A stretch of 41,195 nt of DNA from Lachnospiraceae bacterium (GCA_028693705.1 JAQUUX010000021.1:1-41195); one strand, 5' to 3'; numbered from the stretch's first letter, positions 8,524 to 18,116 are shown. A program made the numbers and translations. The notes: generated by a model from the sequence alone, not told the origin.

Positions 8524-10029
8524 TTACTCAGCTTTTTTCTTTCCTAATAAGCCCTTGATCAGCGGATATACCAGCATGATCACACAAGCGGTCATGATAA
8601 CTGCTGTGATAGGATTGGTAAATACTTTTACCATGTTACCATTAGTCAGTGTATAAGCACGTCTTAAGTTAGATTCGCACATCTGTCCAAGTACAAGACC
8701 AAGTACCAGAGCTGCCGGTGTAAATTTCATCTTTACGAAGAAATATCCCAGGATACCTGCAAATGCCATCAGGATAACGTCGCCTGTGCCATTCTTTAAT
8801 GCGAAAGAACCAATCATTGCTAACATGATGATAACCGGTCCTAAGATGCTGTAAGGAATAGCAAGGATCTTAGCGAAGATTCTTGCAACCATCAGAGATA
8901 CGATTACCATGATGATATTGGTAATTAACATGGAACCAAATACAGATGCCAGATATTCAGGCTGTGTACGAACCAGAAGAGGTCCAACCTGTACGCCCTT
9001 TAATACCAGAGCTGACATCATGATGGCTGCTGCGTTACCACCTGGGATACCAAGAGATAACAGAGGAACCATGGATCCGCCTGTTGCAGCGTTATTAGCT
9101 GCTTCAGATGCTACGATACCATCCGGAATACCGGTACCGAACTGATCGGAATGTTTGGAGATCTTCTTCTCAACTGTGTAGGAAAGGAAGGATGCAATTG
9201 TTGCACCGGCTCCTGGCAAAATTCCTACGATAGTACCGATAATAGAGGATCTGATCATAACAAATTTAACTTTCCAGAATTCCTTGAAACCAGGAATGTT
9301 GGTTTTGAATTTTGTACCTTTTTCATCTGCTTCTTTTTCTTCTTCTGTCTTAACTTTCTGTTTACCAGTCTGTTTCAGAACTTCTGTTACAGCGAATAAA
9401 CCGATCATAACAGGGATCATCTCAACACCGGAAGATAAAGTGGAACTGCCCCATGTCAAACGAGGTACACCAAGCATTGGATCCAGACCGATACAGGCAA
9501 GTAACAGACCTAACAGACCGGAGATCAATGTCTTGATCAGGTTACCGCTATCCAAAGAGGATAATACAGACAGTCCTAAGAAGGATACCGCAAATAACTC
9601 TGAAGGACCAAATTTCAATGCAACTGATGCCAGCTGCGGAGATACCAGTGCCATAGCAAATGCTGCAACCAGACCACCGAATGCAGAAGCAACCAGGGAA
9701 TAACCCAGAGCTTTTCCTGCCTCACCTCTTTGTGCCATTGGATAACCGTCAAAGGTAGTAGGTGCACTGGAAGGGGTACCGGGGATCTTGAACAGAATAG
9801 CCGTAATACCACCACCAGTGATGGATGCACAATATACAGATACTAAGAATGCAATAGCAATTACCGGGTTCATTGCATAAGCAAATGGTAATGCCAGAGC
9901 AACTGCCATGGATGCACTAACACCAGGCATTGCGCCGAAGATAACGCCGACTACCGTTCCTGCCAGGATCAATAAAAAGGTGGAAGGTGTCAAAACAATT
10001 TGTAAACCACTTAAAAATAAATCAAACAT
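8524..10029 (-). CDS. tctA: tripartite tricarboxylate transporter large membrane subunit TctA
   Basis: TctA is the main membrane subunit of the TTT-type secondary transporter that moves citrate or similar carboxylates delivered by the binding protein TctC. The 501-residue length and about 11-12 hydrophobic segments fit. The family's Gly-rich motifs are visible: GVIFGAMPGVSASMAVALALPF near residues 28-49 and GILPGAGATIASFLSYTVEK near 268-287, an internal repeat of the same type. Last gene of tctCBA, 16 bases after tctB, with a terminator downstream at about 8373-8420. Confidence 0.94.
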   Translation of the reverse strand: MFDLFLSGLQIVLTPSTFLLILAGTVVGVIFGAMPGVSASMAVALALPFAYAMNPVIAIAFLVSVYCASITGGGITAILFKIPGTPSSAPTTFDGYPMAQRGEAGKALGYSLVASAFGGLVAAFAMALVSPQLASVALKFGPSELFAVSFLGLSVLSSLDSGNLIKTLISGLLGLLLACIGLDPMLGVPRLTWGSSTLSSGVEMIPVMIGLFAVTEVLKQTGKQKVKTEEEKEADEKGTKFKTNIPGFKEFWKVKFVMIRSSIIGTIVGILPGAGATIASFLSYTVEKKISKHSDQFGTGIPDGIVASEAANNAATGGSMVPLLSLGIPGGNAAAIMMSALVLKGVQVGPLLVRTQPEYLASVFGSMLITNIIMVIVSLMVARIFAKILAIPYSILGPVIIMLAMIGSFALKNGTGDVILMAFAGILGYFFVKMKFTPAALVLGLVLGQMCESNLRRAYTLTNGNMVKVFTNPITAVIMTACVIMLVYPLIKGLLGKKKAE

Positions 10030-10044
10030 ATGCTTTCCTCCTCC

Positions 10045-10560
10045 TTAGAATGGCAGTAATGTTTCTACCATTAAGGCGAAGTCTCTGAGGAATCCGTAAC
10101 CTCTCGGTAACATAATATCCAAAGCGCCCTGGAAGATAACATACAAAACGACAGTTGCAATCACACCGGATAAAATCAGTTTAACAGGACTCTTCTGTCC
10201 CAGTAAACGTCCGTATGCCATGATGAAAATACATGTTGTCAGCATAAATCCTGCATATTCCAGAACAAATGCCATTACAATTACCATAACCATACCAATA
10301 AAGATTTTACTTTTAAAGAAAGAAGTAATTTCACTTGATTCAAACTTTAAATTTCCTTCTGCCTTACCCTTTTTCCAAATATTAAAGATATTTACAGCAA
10401 CCAGTATTGCAAGCAATACTAAGATAATGCGTGGCCAGAAAGCTGCACCAAGTTCAGTTGCTGTAGCTGCTGGTGAGGTAATCCCCACCAGCACATAAGC
10501 ATATATGGAAAAGATAAATAATACTACATTAAATATCAGTTCTAATAGCAATCCATTCAC
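10045..10560 (-). CDS. tctB: tripartite tricarboxylate transporter small membrane subunit TctB
   Basis: A 171-residue protein with four to five hydrophobic segments, consistent with TctB, the small and poorly conserved membrane subunit of the TctABC system. Recognition rests on size, topology and position between tctC and tctA. AGGTG precedes the ATG closely, a weak ribosome binding site compared with the neighbours, which could keep its output low relative to TctC. The 67-base gap to tctC shows no hairpin. Confidence 0.88.
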   Translation of the reverse strand: MNGLLLELIFNVVLFIFSIYAYVLVGITSPAATATELGAAFWPRIILVLLAILVAVNIFNIWKKGKAEGNLKFESSEITSFFKSKIFIGMVMVIVMAFVLEYAGFMLTTCIFIMAYGRLLGQKSPVKLILSGVIATVVLYVIFQGALDIMLPRGYGFLRDFALMVETLLPF

Positions 10561-10627
10561 CTACTTTTCATTTGATATAAATCAGTTTACTGTTCGAATG
10601 TTTCAATCCAAGTTTAAAATCTGAATC

Positions 10628-11650
10628 TTACTGTCCGAATACTTCTGTCAGATCCTTGAAATCCTGATCCCACATAGCCTGGAAATCTGCTGTATTGTAC
10701 CAGCCCTGTCTCTGATCCAGACCTTCTGTAACTGCCCATTTCTGGAATTCTTCACTTGCAACTGCTTTTTCTGCTGCTGCTGCGAAGGATGTCATAGCGG
10801 CTTCAGGTGTTCCGTTAGCTGCGAAGATTCCACGGTAAGGGCCATAGTAGCAATCAATACCAAGTTCGCCGGTACACTCAACATTTTCAAATCCTGCCAT
10901 TGTCAGTCTCTCTTCTGTACAGGAAAGGATTGGCTTCATATCGCCGGAAGCGATCATAGCAGATACTTCAGCTGGTCCTACGCAAGCCAGTAATACATGT
11001 CCACCGATGATATCGGAATTCAACTGTGCGCCTTCGGAATAAGCAACGGATTCAACCTTGTCTCCAAATGTTCCGATTACACATGCATTGTCAAGACCTG
11101 TGATAGACATAACACCACATTTTGCTGAATCAGGATTTTCTTCGATATATTTCATCATCTCTTCATATGTATTGAATGGTGAAGATGCTGCTGTAACGAA
11201 GATGTTCTGATCATGTACCAGGTTGCAAACCGGTGTAATGCTTCCGTAAACATCTGTTTCTGTTGCGCCACTGATCTGTGCTAACATTGTGGATGGTGTG
11301 TTCAGTAGCCAGGTATAACCATCTGCCGGCTGGCTGATTGCATACTCAACACCACTAACTCCGCCTGCGCCTGATTTGTTGTTGATTACTACAGAAACAC
11401 CAAGTTCTTTTTCAAGTGCTGTTGCAAACTGACGAACTGTTGTATCAGCTCCGCCGCCTGCGCCCCAAGGACAAACGATTTCGATCTTTCTCTCCCATGT
11501 CCAGTCGCCTGCTGCTGCATCGCCTGCTGCTTCAGTTTTTGCTGCGCTGTCAGCCGGTGCATCTGCTGCAGGTGCTGAGCTGCTGCCGCATGCTGTGAGA
11601 CCAAGTACCATTGATGTAGCCAGTAAAACTCCCAATAACTTCTTTTTCAT
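10628..11650 (-). CDS. tctC: tripartite tricarboxylate transporter substrate-binding lipoprotein TctC
   Basis: The extracytoplasmic binding protein (Bug/TctC family) that captures the carboxylate for TctAB. 340 residues: a lipoprotein signal peptide with lipobox LTAC (Cys21), an Ala/Ser/Asp-rich linker to about residue 50, then the two-lobed binding domain starting at KIEIVCPWGAGGGADTTVR, the typical Bug N-terminal loop. AGGAG lies 8 bases before the ATG. First gene of tctCBA, behind an operator array shared with citD. Citrate as substrate is inferred from the adjoining citrate lyase; the family also binds other di- and tricarboxylates. Confidence 0.93.
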   Translation of the reverse strand: MKKKLLGVLLATSMVLGLTACGSSSAPAADAPADSAAKTEAAGDAAAGDWTWERKIEIVCPWGAGGGADTTVRQFATALEKELGVSVVINNKSGAGGVSGVEYAISQPADGYTWLLNTPSTMLAQISGATETDVYGSITPVCNLVHDQNIFVTAASSPFNTYEEMMKYIEENPDSAKCGVMSITGLDNACVIGTFGDKVESVAYSEGAQLNSDIIGGHVLLACVGPAEVSAMIASGDMKPILSCTEERLTMAGFENVECTGELGIDCYYGPYRGIFAANGTPEAAMTSFAAAAEKAVASEEFQKWAVTEGLDQRQGWYNTADFQAMWDQDFKDLTEVFGQ

Positions 11651-11699
11651 ACCATACTCTCCTTTTGTTCTGTGCTAAGATTTTGTTCTTACAATATTC

Positions 11700-11752
11700 A
11701 TTTTATAAACTAAGTCTTAAGTACAAATAAAAAAACCTTAAAATTTCTTAAG
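11700..11752 (-). promoter_or_regulatory. tctC promoter with TTAAG-box operator array
   Basis: Minus strand: CTTAAGAAATTTTAAG (11752-11737), 16 bases, TTAAG (11720-11716), 10 bases, TAAAAT (11705-11700). Element order and every spacing equal those before citD. The first block also forms the hairpin of the terminator of the upstream chromate-transporter genes, so one sequence seems to serve as both terminator and operator. Confidence 0.62.
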
Positions 11753-11758
11753 GTTTTT
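11726..11758 (-). terminator. intrinsic terminator of the chrA pair
   Basis: 11-base arms (11731-11741 and 11748-11758) with a 6-base loop, followed on the minus strand by TTTTTTTATTT. It lies about 75 bases past the stop of the gene at 11832. The stem is A/T-rich with only two G-C pairs. Confidence 0.7.
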
Positions 11759-11831
11759 CTATTTGTTGCATATGTAGTTGAATGAATTGCTTAGAACTGT
11801 CTTCTCAAAGAACAATTATATGTAATAAAAA

Positions 11832-12365
11832 TTATAACACGCCGATACAGATAATTCCCAGTATTGCTGAACAAATGATAACCTTAGGCACGGACCATTT
11901 ATATTTCATCAGCAACAGCAGCGCCAATGCCCCTATTCCCAGCGTATACAAATTAATTGTTCCCCCAACCAGATAATTGGTTTGCAGCAATGAAATGATT
12001 ACTGCGATGATCATACCGATGCAAGCCGGACGGATTACTACCAGAATACCATTGAATGTCTGGCTTGTTTTAAATTTTGAAAAGCAGGCAGCTACAAAAA
12101 TTGTCAATGTAAATGCCGGCAGTAAAACTCCCAATACTGCAATAATTCCCCCCAGTATCCCTGCTACCTGCATGCCCGCAAAAGTAGCACAGTTCACGCC
12201 AAAAGGACCCGGTGTCATCTCTGCAATTGCAATAATATTAGAAAAATCTTCTGCCGTCATCCATTCATGTGACAGCATTTCCTGTGAAATAAGCGGTATC
12301 ATGGAAGTACCGCCAAAGCTGGTAAATCCAACCTTTACAAACGTCCAATATAATTCAAGCAGCAT
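11832..12365 (-). CDS. ChrA-type transporter, second short subunit
   Basis: 177 residues with one CHR domain: FVKVGFTSFGGTSMIPLI near residue 10 and EMTPGPFGVNCATFAG near 49 are the CHR hallmarks, followed by about four to five hydrophobic segments. In the short-chain ChrA group two half-size proteins act together. Its start overlaps the end of the partner gene by 11 bases, indicating translational coupling. Chromate efflux is the family's known role; some members may handle other oxyanions, so the substrate is open. Confidence 0.88.
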   Translation of the reverse strand: MLLELYWTFVKVGFTSFGGTSMIPLISQEMLSHEWMTAEDFSNIIAIAEMTPGPFGVNCATFAGMQVAGILGGIIAVLGVLLPAFTLTIFVAACFSKFKTSQTFNGILVVIRPACIGMIIAVIISLLQTNYLVGGTINLYTLGIGALALLLLMKYKWSVPKVIICSAILGIICIGVL

Positions 12366-12984
12366 TTTTTCTGATTACCCCCATTCTGATGATTGCCAGT
12401 ACCACACCCATTAAGATGATAATCACGTTATTAATACTGGTAAACGAACAAAGTAAAAATACCACGCCGCATATACACCAGCTGAACTTATCTTTTAATG
12501 CTGTCTTACCCAAAGACCACATGGAAGAAAAAATAATCGGTGCGACTGCCGCACGAATGCCTGACAATGCACAGCCTACCCAGTAATTATCCTTAAATGC
12601 GGCATAGCAGACTGTAATAATACTCAAAATAACCACTGCCGGAAATGTAATCCCTATAACGGAACAGATACCACCCCAGATACCGGCAACCTGATAGCCA
12701 AAGATCATGCTGATATTGGTAATCATAATCCCAGGAACAGATTTTCCCACCGATACAATATCCAGTAACTCTTCCTTGGTAATATCATGTCGTTTATTAA
12801 CAAATTCCTGCTCCATCTGTGCCAGAATACTCCAACCGCCGCCAAAGGTAAAGCATCCTATCTTTACAAAAAAAGCAAACAGCTTAATACCCTTTATGAA
12901 TTTATTGTCCTGCGTTGTTACCTGCACTTCTTTCTCTATTGATTCTATTGTTTCAGTTTTTTGTACTGTTTCTATAATTTCCAT
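12355..12984 (-). CDS. ChrA-type transporter, first short subunit
   Basis: 209 residues from ATG 12984, which has AGGAAG 7 bases upstream; an ATG 41 codons earlier would leave little room for a promoter in the region divergent from the LysR gene. After a polar N-terminal stretch comes the CHR domain with FVKIGCFTFGGGWSILAQME and the VGKSVPGIMITNISMIFGYQ segment, parallel to the second subunit. The gene is divergent from a LysR regulator at 13125, which probably controls it. Confidence 0.87.
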   Translation of the reverse strand: MEIIETVQKTETIESIEKEVQVTTQDNKFIKGIKLFAFFVKIGCFTFGGGWSILAQMEQEFVNKRHDITKEELLDIVSVGKSVPGIMITNISMIFGYQVAGIWGGICSVIGITFPAVVILSIITVCYAAFKDNYWVGCALSGIRAAVAPIIFSSMWSLGKTALKDKFSWCICGVVFLLCSFTSINNVIIILMGVVLAIIRMGVIRKNAA

Positions 12985-13124
12985 GTCATCACTTCCTGTT
13001 AACATGGTAACATTGCACGATAATATTTGTAAAATATATCTTTTCCGCTCTTTCACATAGTTTAAAACAATGGTAGTATAGGATATATCTATAGCCTTAC
13101 GTTTCAAAAGAAAGGGATTTCTCC

Positions 13125-14042
13125 ATGAATTGGAATCAGTTAGAATATGTCATGGTCCTGACAAAAGAAAAGAATATTACAAGAGCGGCAAAAGAATTGT
13201 TCATCTCCCAGCCTTCTCTTTCCCTTAGCATACAATCACTGGAAAAAGAACTGGATATTAAACTGTTCACCCGTATCGGAAAGGAAATGCAGCTGACCTA
13301 CGCCGGTTCCCTATTCTATGAATGGGCAAGAGCCACCCTGCAATCCCATGAACAGCTGCAGTTTAAGCTGGCAGATATTACGCAAAACAAAAGACAGCTG
13401 ATCCGTATCGGTGTCAGTCCTCACCGCAGCAACCTGATCATGCCGGTTCTCATGAAACGCTTTTATGAACAGTTTCCCAACTGTGAGATCCGTTTGACAG
13501 AACGTCCCACCTATGTATTGTCTTCTCTTCTTGAAAAAGACGAATTGGATTTCATGCTGGATGTGGCTCATCCGGACCGACTGCTGTACCAAAGCGATTT
13601 TCTTACAAACGAAAGCATCCTGCTTGCTATTCCCAGGAGCGTGGAAGCCAAACTGCTGAAGGAACATCCTGAGGGTTTTGATACCATTTATCTTCCCTGG
13701 ATGGCGGATCATAAATTTATCAAGCTGTCCGAAGAACAGGTTCTTGGTAAAATTGCTGCCAGAATCTGTGAAGTAAATTCCTTTTTACCCAACACAGTCA
13801 TCAGCTGCAGCAATGTGGAAACTGCGCTTTCCTTTGTAAACCAGCAGCTGGGAAGTTCCTTTGTACCTGAAATCTTTGAAAAGCAGAAGCTGTTCATAGA
13901 AAATGTAGCCTACTACCCCATCCGGAATTTTGAGGAGCGCAGACAGGTCTGCCTGGTCTACAAAAAAGACGCCTACCTGTCAAAACAGATATTATATCTG
14001 TTTCAGCTGTTCCATGAATCTGTCCCGGACTTTTATCAGTAA
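13125..14042 (+). CDS. LysR-family transcriptional regulator
   Basis: 305 residues with the LysR N-terminal helix-turn-helix (NITRAAKELFISQPSLSLSI at residues 17-36) and a substrate-binding effector domain from about residue 90 (RIGVSPHRSN). AAAGGG lies 8 bases before the ATG. It is divergent from the chrA pair (140-base intergenic region containing A/T-rich ATATATC elements) and co-directional with the cytidylate-kinase-like gene 15 bases downstream. Control of the ChrA pair is the usual arrangement for a divergent LysR gene; the effector is unknown. Confidence 0.93.
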   Translation: MNWNQLEYVMVLTKEKNITRAAKELFISQPSLSLSIQSLEKELDIKLFTRIGKEMQLTYAGSLFYEWARATLQSHEQLQFKLADITQNKRQLIRIGVSPHRSNLIMPVLMKRFYEQFPNCEIRLTERPTYVLSSLLEKDELDFMLDVAHPDRLLYQSDFLTNESILLAIPRSVEAKLLKEHPEGFDTIYLPWMADHKFIKLSEEQVLGKIAARICEVNSFLPNTVISCSNVETALSFVNQQLGSSFVPEIFEKQKLFIENVAYYPIRNFEERRQVCLVYKKDAYLSKQILYLFQLFHESVPDFYQ

Positions 14043-14057
14043 AAAGGAGGTTTTCTT

Positions 14058-14669
14058 ATGAAAACATCAAAGTACAAAATCGTAACGATTGAGAGAGAGT
14101 ATGGCAGCGGCGGAAATGAAGTGGGACGCATCTTATCACAAAAACTTAATATTCCTCTTCATGATCACTCCATATTGGTGGAAGCAGCCAAAAAGCTGGA
14201 TATTCCTTCCATCTATATCTCTGATCTGGAAGAAACCAGTTCCGGCAGTATTATTTTCAACCTGTCACAGACTTCCATCGGTGGCGGTTCCAATACCAAA
14301 AATCTTCCTATGGCTGAACAACTGTTTCGTACAGAACGGGATATTATTTTAAATGCTATTTCCCTGGAAGGCTCCGGCGTTATCGTGGGGCGCTGTGGCA
14401 GTGAGATTTTAAGAGATCGGGAAGATTGTCTGCGAATTTTCATTTATGCCAATCGCACTTTCCGATTAAATCGTGCCATGGAAAAAGAGCACCTGTCACA
14501 AGCAGAGGCCGATTCCATGCTGGTAAAGGTAGATAAAAGACGAAGTAACTTTTATAAAACCCATACTGGCCTGACGTGGGGTGATCCACATCATTTCGAC
14601 CTATGTTTAGACAGCAGTGCTCTTGGTATTGCAGAAACAGCTGCTATTATTCAGCAAATAATGGAGTAG
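14058..14669 (+). CDS. cytidylate kinase-like family protein
   Basis: 203 residues beginning [20 protein letters not shown], a variant P-loop (EYGSGGNE) typical of the cytidylate-kinase-like family common in Clostridia, where it is distinct from the essential Cmk. [12 protein letters not shown] near residues 113-124 and an R-rich stretch around [13 protein letters not shown] are like the lid and NMP-binding elements. The phosphate acceptor is not known. AAAGGAGG precedes the ATG. It probably forms an operon with the LysR gene. Its last 23 bases overlap the end of cysK on the other strand. Confidence 0.87.
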   Translation: MKTSKYKIVTIEREYGSGGNEVGRILSQKLNIPLHDHSILVEAAKKLDIPSIYISDLEETSSGSIIFNLSQTSIGGGSNTKNLPMAEQLFRTERDIILNAISLEGSGVIVGRCGSEILRDREDCLRIFIYANRTFRLNRAMEKEHLSQAEADSMLVKVDKRRSNFYKTHTGLTWGDPHHFDLCLDSSALGIAETAAIIQQIME

Positions 14670-15576
14670 ACAGATATCTGTCACCGGTATCAGGCAACAG
14701 GATTACAATGTTCTTGCCCTTATTTTCCGGGCGCTTTGCAAGTTCTGTTGCTGCCCATACCGCTGCTCCGGCAGAAATACCGATCAGAACGCCTTCTGCT
14801 CTGGCTACTTCCCGGCCTACCGTAAAAGCATCTTCATTTTCTACTGTTATGATCTCATCATATACCTTGGTGTTTAAAGTTTCCGGTACAAATCCGGCAC
14901 CGATACCCTGGATTTTATGTGGTCCCGGTTTTCCCTGAGATAATACCGGTGAACCGGCCGGTTCTACAGCAATTACTTTTACCTCCGGATTTTTGGATTT
15001 CAGATATTCACCAACACCGGTAATCGTACCACCTGTACCAATACCTGCAACGAAAATATCAACCTTACCATCGGTATCCTCCCATATCTCCGGACCGGTG
15101 GTTTTTCTATGTGCTTCCGGGTTTGCTTGATTGGTAAACTGTCCCGGAATAAAACTGTTCCCTGTTTCTTTTGCCAATTCTTCTGCCTTGGCTATCGCAC
15201 CTTTCATACCCTTTGAACCATCTGTCAGTACCAGTTCTGCACCATATGCTTTCATCAGGTTTCTTCGTTCTACGCTCATGGTGTCAGGCATAACGATAAT
15301 AACCCGATACCCTTTGCTGGCTGCTACAGAGGCAAGTCCGATTCCTGTGTTACCACTGGTAGGCTCTATGATAACGGAACCTTTTTTTAATGCGCCAGAC
15401 TTCTCAGCCTGTTCAATCATCTCTTTGGCAATTCTGTCCTTTACACTGCCTGCCGGATTAAAATACTCCATCTTTCCTAACAGAGTTGCTTCCAGCTGAT
15501 TTTTTCTTTCATAGTTTCCTAACTCCAGTAATGGTGTTCTTCCGATTAATTCTGTTACAGATTTATAGATTTTCAT
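14647..15576 (-). CDS. cysK: cysteine synthase A (O-acetylserine sulfhydrylase)
   Basis: PLP enzyme that makes L-cysteine from O-acetyl-L-serine and sulfide. The 309 residues include the PLP lysine Lys46 in [11 protein letters not shown], the substrate loop TSGNTGIG at 73-80, and [14 protein letters not shown] near residue 180, all diagnostic of CysK. GGGAGG precedes the ATG, behind a strong promoter. An Rrf2 regulator gene lies directly upstream and an operator-like sequence overlaps the cysK -35, so sulfur or Fe-S-dependent control is likely. The 3' end overlaps the convergent kinase-like gene by 23 bases with no terminator between them. Confidence 0.96.
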   Translation of the reverse strand: MKIYKSVTELIGRTPLLELGNYERKNQLEATLLGKMEYFNPAGSVKDRIAKEMIEQAEKSGALKKGSVIIEPTSGNTGIGLASVAASKGYRVIIVMPDTMSVERRNLMKAYGAELVLTDGSKGMKGAIAKAEELAKETGNSFIPGQFTNQANPEAHRKTTGPEIWEDTDGKVDIFVAGIGTGGTITGVGEYLKSKNPEVKVIAVEPAGSPVLSQGKPGPHKIQGIGAGFVPETLNTKVYDEIITVENEDAFTVGREVARAEGVLIGISAGAAVWAATELAKRPENKGKNIVILLPDTGDRYLSTPLFAE

Positions 15577-15622
15577 GTTATCCTCCCATATTTCCTATAT
15601 TCCTATTTGTTTTATAGTATAT

Positions 15623-15656
15623 ATGTTATATCGTTATTCCCACTATGTCAATAGGT
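15623..15656 (-). promoter_or_regulatory. cysK promoter with Rrf2-operator-like overlap
   Basis: Consensus -35 TTGACA (15651-15646), 17-base spacer, -10 TAACAT (15628-15623). The stretch ACCTATTGACATAGTGGGAA covers the -35 and resembles the palindrome at the Rrf2 gene's own promoter (CCTATT-GAC...GG-AA), allowing a one-base gap. Confidence 0.8.
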
Positions 15657-15670
15657 TTTTACTTTTTTTC

Positions 15671-15709
15671 AAAAAAAGAGCCTTCAGGTCTGCAAAACCT
15701 GAAAGCTCT
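15671..15709 (-). terminator. intrinsic terminator of the Rrf2-family gene
   Basis: A 13-pair stem (15677-15689 with 15697-15709, one T-G pair) and 7-base loop followed on the minus strand by TTTTTTT. It lies 43 bases past the stop and insulates cysK from its upstream regulator gene. Confidence 0.88.
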
Positions 15710-15752
15710 GTGCTTTTTCTATATATTGCTGTTATCTATATATTGCTATTGT

Positions 15753-16190
15753 CTATATACTGTAATTATCCCCACCCTCTGCTAACTGGTTCTCCACCAG
15801 ATCCTCAATGGTAATACTCTCCAGATAATCGTCTATAACCTTATCCAGTCCCTTCCACATAGGAAGTGTAATACAGCTTTGTGCACGTTCACACAGATTT
15901 ACACCGCTTTCAATGCAGTTTACCGGTGCCATACTGCCTTCTGTCAGTTTTAATACTGCACCCACTGTGTAATCCTTAGCCGGTTTGGCCAGCTTATAGC
16001 CACCACTTTTTCCCCGAAGACTAATTACAAAATCTGCACGGTTTAAAATTCCTACGATCATTTCCAGATACTTCATGGATATTTCCTGTCGCTCTGCAAT
16101 TTCCTTAAGAGAAATAAATCCATCCTTTGTATGCTGTGCCAAATCAATCATGACACGGAGTGCATATCTTCCTTTTGTTGATACCTTCAC
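15753..16190 (-). CDS. Rrf2-family regulator (IscR/CymR-like) with cysteine triad
   Basis: 145 residues from GTG 16190 (KVSTKGRYALRVMIDLA is the family N terminus); a TTG two codons earlier also has a possible ribosome binding site. The winged helix includes EISMKYLEMIVGILN and the GGYKLAKP wing. Three cysteines in the pattern C-x7-C-x5-C (within NCIESGVNLCERAQSC, about residues 91-106) match the region where IscR binds an Fe-S cluster, whereas CymR of Bacillus lacks this triad. Genomic pairing with cysK resembles CymR. It therefore combines Fe-S-sensing features with a cysteine-synthesis target; which signal it reads is inferred. Its promoter carries a near-perfect palindrome, indicating autorepression. 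Confidence 0.9.
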   Translation of the reverse strand: MKVSTKGRYALRVMIDLAQHTKDGFISLKEIAERQEISMKYLEMIVGILNRADFVISLRGKSGGYKLAKPAKDYTVGAVLKLTEGSMAPVNCIESGVNLCERAQSCITLPMWKGLDKVIDDYLESITIEDLVENQLAEGGDNYSI

Positions 16191-16219
16191 CTGCAATCAC
16201 ACCTTCCTTATTACTACTC

Positions 16220-16255
16220 TTCCTATAGTCTAATAGGAATTGAAAAATATTGCAA
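16220..16255 (-). promoter_or_regulatory. promoter and palindromic operator of the Rrf2 gene
   Basis: -35 TTGCAA (16255-16250), 17-base spacer, -10 TAGACT (16232-16227). The 20-base sequence TTCCTATTAGACTATAGGAA (16239-16220) has two perfect 7-base arms around a 6-base centre and sits exactly over the -10, the expected place for a self-repressing Rrf2 dimer. Confidence 0.72.
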
Positions 16256-16291
16256 GGTAAAAACTATCCCTGATCCTATCTGGAAATTATT

Positions 16292-18049
16292 TTATGATTT
16301 GCTAAATCTTGCCACAGACTCTTTCATACGTTCGGAAGCCTGTCCGATTTCATCCATCATGTTCTGGATATTGCCTGTATTCTCTGTGATACTGGTGATC
16401 TTAGTAGCCACAATTTCCGTTGCTTTCGCACTTTCATTTGTAGTCTGTACAATACTATGAACCGAACCGGTAATGGATTCAGCGGATTTTGCTGCTGTCT
16501 CTGCGAACTCTGCCAGTTCTTCGATTTCTCTTTTCAGACTCTGAATACCTTCTGCATTAGTCTGCATCTCAGAAATCATCTCATTATAATCTTCATTAAC
16601 GTCATTCTGCACGAATTGTAGCAGTGCATTAGAAGACTCGATCAATCCCATAACTGACTGCTGTACCAGACTGGTTACATTCTGAATTCTCTCTACCACA
16701 CTTCTGGAATCTGCTGACAGTTTGGAAATTTCAGTTGCTACAACAGAAAATCCTCTGCCTGCCTCACCGGCTCTGGCAGCTTCAATGGAAGCATTTAAGG
16801 ATAACAGATTGGTCTGCTCCGCAATGCTTAAAATAGAAGCCGACATGGTTTCGATTTCATTTACCGACTGGGCATCCTCTAAGAATTTTTCCAGTTTCAC
16901 CCGGATATCTCCGAAGGTTTCCATCATCTTACTCTTATTTTCCTGCATGGACTGGCTTGCCTTTAACATAGTGCCGGCAGAAGCCTCAACCACCTGGGTA
17001 CATTCCCTGGCATTACTGTCCACTTTAAGGATGCTCTCGGATACTTCATTTACTGTATCATCAACGCCATTGCAGAAGGAAGCTGTTGCATCAATCTGCG
17101 CTGACATTTCTTCTGCCGCTGCTGCGGTATCCTGTGTTGCATCATTTAATCCGGCAATTTCACCGATACACTGTTCTGTTACATCATTCAAAACATTGCC
17201 TGCCTCTGCTATCGCAGAAATAGTCGCAGCCAGAGATTCATTCGCAATATTTAATGCATTTCCAAGATCACCAAATTCATCATTACTTTTGATCTTAATA
17301 GGCTGTTCTACGCTGCCATCCTTTAATTCCTCCGCAAAGCGATGAATCACCTTTACACGGCCCACTACAAATCTGCTCATGATAATTGAAATGACAAGAG
17401 TCAGAATACAGGAGATGATAATCACACCAATAAAGATGCCATTCATGCTACTGGAAAAAATTTCTGCGTTTGCAGATAACTCCTGGGTTCTGCCAATATT
17501 ATAGTTGATCATTTCTTCCAGAATATTGTTAATCTCAGTCTGCAGTGTTGCGTACTCTTTATGTACACGGATAGCAGTTGCATAATCTGCACCTGCTGCC
17601 GCCTCTTCTATTTTTTCAATCATTGGAGTAGTCAGCGAGATACGATCCAGGAAGGAATTCAGATAACCCATAGTTTCTTCATCTGCATAATCTTCGTGGG
17701 ATAAGAATTCGTTAATCAAAGACTCGTTCTCTGCAATACGTTTGTTGGCGTCATCCGTATAAACCGGAACCTCATCTGCAAAACGCTGATTTGCGATCAG
17801 ACCTACATCGGCAGTTACCAGTGCTGCATTGGATTGAACCTGCTTTAACGTCTGTGTGATCACATTAGAAAACTGCAATGCTTCTTTGTAATCGTTCTGA
17901 GTTTTGTTACTGGTAAAAAGCATACCCAGCCCTGATACGAGCAAGCACATCAAGATCAGCACAAAACCAAGTGTCAATTTCACAGTAATGTTGAAACGAA
18001 GAGAAGTCGATGACTTTTCTCTCTTTTCTTTCCTTTTCTTTACAGCCAT
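16292..18049 (-). CDS. methyl-accepting chemotaxis protein
   Basis: 585 residues from ATG 18049 with AGGAGG 6 bases upstream. Order: basic N terminus, membrane segment about 20-43, a helical extracytoplasmic region about 45-200 of four-helix-bundle type, membrane segment about 204-228, HAMP about 229-285, and a long cytoplasmic coiled coil with the CheA/CheW-binding tip [19 protein letters not shown]. It signals ligand state to CheA. No chemotaxis genes are adjacent, so it is an orphan receptor and its ligand cannot be read from context. Its promoter is at 18088-18116. Confidence 0.94.
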   Translation of the reverse strand: MAVKKRKEKREKSSTSLRFNITVKLTLGFVLILMCLLVSGLGMLFTSNKTQNDYKEALQFSNVITQTLKQVQSNAALVTADVGLIANQRFADEVPVYTDDANKRIAENESLINEFLSHEDYADEETMGYLNSFLDRISLTTPMIEKIEEAAAGADYATAIRVHKEYATLQTEINNILEEMINYNIGRTQELSANAEIFSSSMNGIFIGVIIISCILTLVISIIMSRFVVGRVKVIHRFAEELKDGSVEQPIKIKSNDEFGDLGNALNIANESLAATISAIAEAGNVLNDVTEQCIGEIAGLNDATQDTAAAAEEMSAQIDATASFCNGVDDTVNEVSESILKVDSNARECTQVVEASAGTMLKASQSMQENKSKMMETFGDIRVKLEKFLEDAQSVNEIETMSASILSIAEQTNLLSLNASIEAARAGEAGRGFSVVATEISKLSADSRSVVERIQNVTSLVQQSVMGLIESSNALLQFVQNDVNEDYNEMISEMQTNAEGIQSLKREIEELAEFAETAAKSAESITGSVHSIVQTTNESAKATEIVATKITSITENTGNIQNMMDEIGQASERMKESVARFSKS

Positions 18050-18087
18050 ATCTTGCCTCCTAGACTTTATTTGGTGCATATGACTAT

Positions 18088-18116
18088 ATTTTACATTAAT
18101 TAATGCTCAAAAACAA
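18088..18116 (-). promoter_or_regulatory. promoter of the chemoreceptor gene
   Basis: TTGTTT (18116-18111), 17-base spacer containing the palindrome ATTAATTAAT, and TAAAAT (18093-18088), about 40 bases before the start codon. A vegetative-type promoter rather than a motility sigma-28 site. Confidence 0.55.
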
